Assembly (NCBI RefSeq): GCF_014647035.1
Contig: NZ_BMOK01000005.1
Span: 144,424-208,423, forward strand
Direction: 5' to 3'
Source of the DNA: Sporolactobacillus putidus
GTDB taxonomy: Bacteria; Bacillota; Bacilli; Bacillales; Sporolactobacillaceae
Length of the DNA stretch: 64,000 bases
Shown in pieces: positions 62,970 to 64,000 of this stretch. Every line of letters begins with the position of its first letter. Position 1 is the stretch's first letter. The notes under the pieces were generated by a model. That model was not told where the DNA came from, made no database searches, and saw only the letters and a program-made list of their open reading frames with translations. The translations under genes and the position numbers were made by a program.

Positions 62970-63077
62970 CTAAAAGGCAAAGCTGCTGAAAAGCAGCGGC
63001 GCAAAGTCACAGATCTAAAGCGTGATTCGCTATGATGGCTGGACTGCCGTGTTTTTTTCTCATGCTTGAGAGAAAAC
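62970..63077 (+). promoter_or_regulatory. c-di-GMP-I riboswitch (GEMM) with downstream hairpin
   Basis: The aptamer (62973-63050) has AAAAGGCAAAGC, a GAAA tetraloop in GCTGCTGAAAAGCAGC, GGCGCAAAGTCAC, the receptor ATCTAAAGCG and TATGATGGCTGGACTGCC, all hallmarks of the GEMM-I motif. It is followed by TTTTCTC/GAGAAAA (63056-63076). It precedes a gene for a secreted SH3-repeat protein, about 225 bp away; 62706-62969 upstream holds only AT-rich sequence. ON or OFF behaviour is not clear. Confidence 0.87.
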
Positions 63078-63080
63078 GTA

Positions 63081-63140
63081 AAAACGGAGGGAGTTTTTAT
63101 TTTGCTTTTTTTCAAATTCTCCGTTTTCCACTTTTTTCAG
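63081..63140 (+). terminator. Terminator of the c-di-GMP riboswitch expression platform
   Basis: AAAACGGAG (63081-63089) and CTCCGTTTT (63119-63127) pair, followed by CCACTTTTTT. It is probably the transcription-control hairpin of the riboswitch. Confidence 0.65.
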
Positions 63141-63274
63141 CCTATCTCCATGCATGATCCCTTTTGTCCGGTCTGTAAAACAATTATGGGCAGCACCATT
63201 ACTTTTACATAAAATCGACTCCATATTAATAAAACTTATATCAAATTTTCTACAGCATGTGGGGGTGGGGCACT

Positions 63275-64000
63275 TTGAATCCAAATCGCAGTCTGACAGT
63301 TATAGGAACATTTGCGGCCGCCGCCGCAGTTACAGCCGCCGCCGGTGTGGTACCATCGCAGGCTTCTGCCCAGGAATCTTTTCAGCCATACAAAGGACAG
63401 GCAACCGATAATCTTAATATTCGCAGTCAACCTGGGACAGATCAGCCGAAAGTCGGTTTGTTCTACAAGGGACAAACATTTAATGTGATCGGCATCGCAG
63501 GAAAGAGCGAGAATGGCAACTGGCTGAAAGTCCAATACAACAATAACACTGCATACGTCGACGGTTCTTATGTCGCACAAGTGTCTCAATCGGCTGCCCC
63601 ATCACAGGCCGTACAGAACATCGCATCTTATCAGGGTACAACGGCCGATAACTTGAATGTCCGGTTCTTGCCCAGTATGACAGGCACCATCCTGACGACT
63701 TTGCGAAGCGGGGCTTCGGTGACCGTCACGGGAAAGACAGCGGACGGCTGGCTTCAAATCAATTATAATAATGGATCGGCCTATGTTTCGGCAGCTTACG
63801 TTAAAAATGCCGACTCTTCCCCGACATCGTCTGCGTCCACGCCGCAAGTGCAGTATACCGCAACGACAACGGACGACCTGAACGTGAGGACGGGAGCGTC
63901 GGTGAGCAGCCAGTGGCTGGCCACACTGGCTAAAGGGACACAGGTGAACGTGGTCGGGACAAGCGGGAACTGGCTCCAGATCGCGTATAAAGGCGGAACA
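63275..64000 (+). CDS. Secreted protein with bacterial SH3 (SH3_3) repeats, 3' end outside window
   Basis: From TTG 63275 (GGGGGTGGGG upstream) the frame is open through the window end, 242 codons. Residues 1-~34 are an Ala-rich signal peptide ending near ASAQE. Three SH3_3 repeats follow: TDNLNIRSQPGT with NWLKVQYNNNTAYVDGSYV, ADNLNVRFLPSM with GWLQINYNNGSAYVSAAYV, and DDLNVRTGASV with NWLQIAYKGG. Such repeats bind peptidoglycan and are usually joined to a wall hydrolase domain, which may lie beyond the edge. Control by c-di-GMP links it to motility or biofilm switching. Confidence 0.85.
   Translation, partial: MNPNRSLTVIGTFAAAAAVTAAAGVVPSQASAQESFQPYKGQATDNLNIRSQPGTDQPKVGLFYKGQTFNVIGIAGKSENGNWLKVQYNNNTAYVDGSYVAQVSQSAAPSQAVQNIASYQGTTADNLNVRFLPSMTGTILTTLRSGASVTVTGKTADGWLQINYNNGSAYVSAAYVKNADSSPTSSASTPQVQYTATTTDDLNVRTGASVSSQWLATLAKGTQVNVVGTSGNWLQIAYKGGT

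Noticed and set aside
63154..63411. Plus-strand frame overlapping the SH3-repeat gene start
   Set aside because: Arg/Ser-rich shadow frame; the TTG-started frame at 63275 has a signal peptide and three clear SH3 repeats.

Overview
The window is a low-to-mid GC Firmicutes chromosome segment from an endospore-forming member of the Bacillales. Supporting signs are a GerW/YtfJ-type spore protein, a type VII secretion (T7SS) locus of Bacillus type, S-box, purine and c-di-GMP-I riboswitches, strong AGGAGG ribosome binding sites, frequent TTG/GTG starts and a NiaP transporter very close to the Bacillus subtilis protein. A Sporolactobacillus-like genome would fit, but that is an impression and not a demonstrated assignment.

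Region 1 (1-10.3 kb) is a T7SS and polymorphic-toxin island: the end of an EsaA/YueB-like channel protein, an EssA-like small exported protein, small helical WXG/Lap-like partners, a gene with a candidate programmed -1 frameshift, a complete LXG-type toxin ending in a TNT (NAD glycohydrolase) domain with its immunity gene, an orphan second toxin cassette with an unknown C-terminus and its presumed immunity gene, an IS1380 remnant, a frameshifted SUKH immunity gene, a TnpB remnant and a decayed LXG pseudogene. A 397-bp direct repeat in the pre-toxin domain links the toxin cassettes and looks like a cassette-exchange site.

Region 2 (10.3-14.7 kb) holds NAD salvage genes (nicotinamidase, niacin transporter), a MazG-like pyrophosphohydrolase with a nucleoside hydrolase, the GerW-like protein and a Lin0512-family protein. 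Region 3 (15-20 kb) is a BMP-type nucleoside ABC transporter (nupNOPQ-like). Region 4 (20-28.9 kb) has a histidine phosphatase, tRNA-Gly, an ACT protein with a PFL/UPF0210 protein, an FMN reductase, a polyphosphate cluster (PPK2, Ppx, truncated Ppk1) and galE. Region 5 (29-33.6 kb) is the S-box-controlled methionine importer metQNI, an autoregulated XRE repressor with a membrane protein, and psiE. Region 6 (33.8-43.5 kb) carries glycerol dehydrogenase, Mn-pyrophosphatase, a nitroreductase, a HELGH membrane protein, a lactonase, a DUF1450 protein, a SufR-like regulator, superoxide dismutase, and an amidohydrolase behind a purine riboswitch wired as an ON switch.

Region 7 (43.8-52.2 kb) is an arginine/amino-acid block: a deiminase/amidinotransferase-family protein, RocB-like peptidase, an arginine-type ABC importer, a LysR regulator divergent from a class III aminotransferase, and a Cof-type phosphatase. 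Region 8 (52.2-64 kb) has prpD-prpB, anaerobic ribonucleotide reductase nrdD-nrdG with candidate NrdR boxes, an enoate/dienoyl-CoA reductase-like flavoenzyme, RNase HI, ketopantoate reductase, a C39-like secreted peptidase, and a c-di-GMP riboswitch before a secreted protein with SH3 repeats that runs off the end. Three intergenic regions carry related 20-21 bp period tandem repeats of unknown function.
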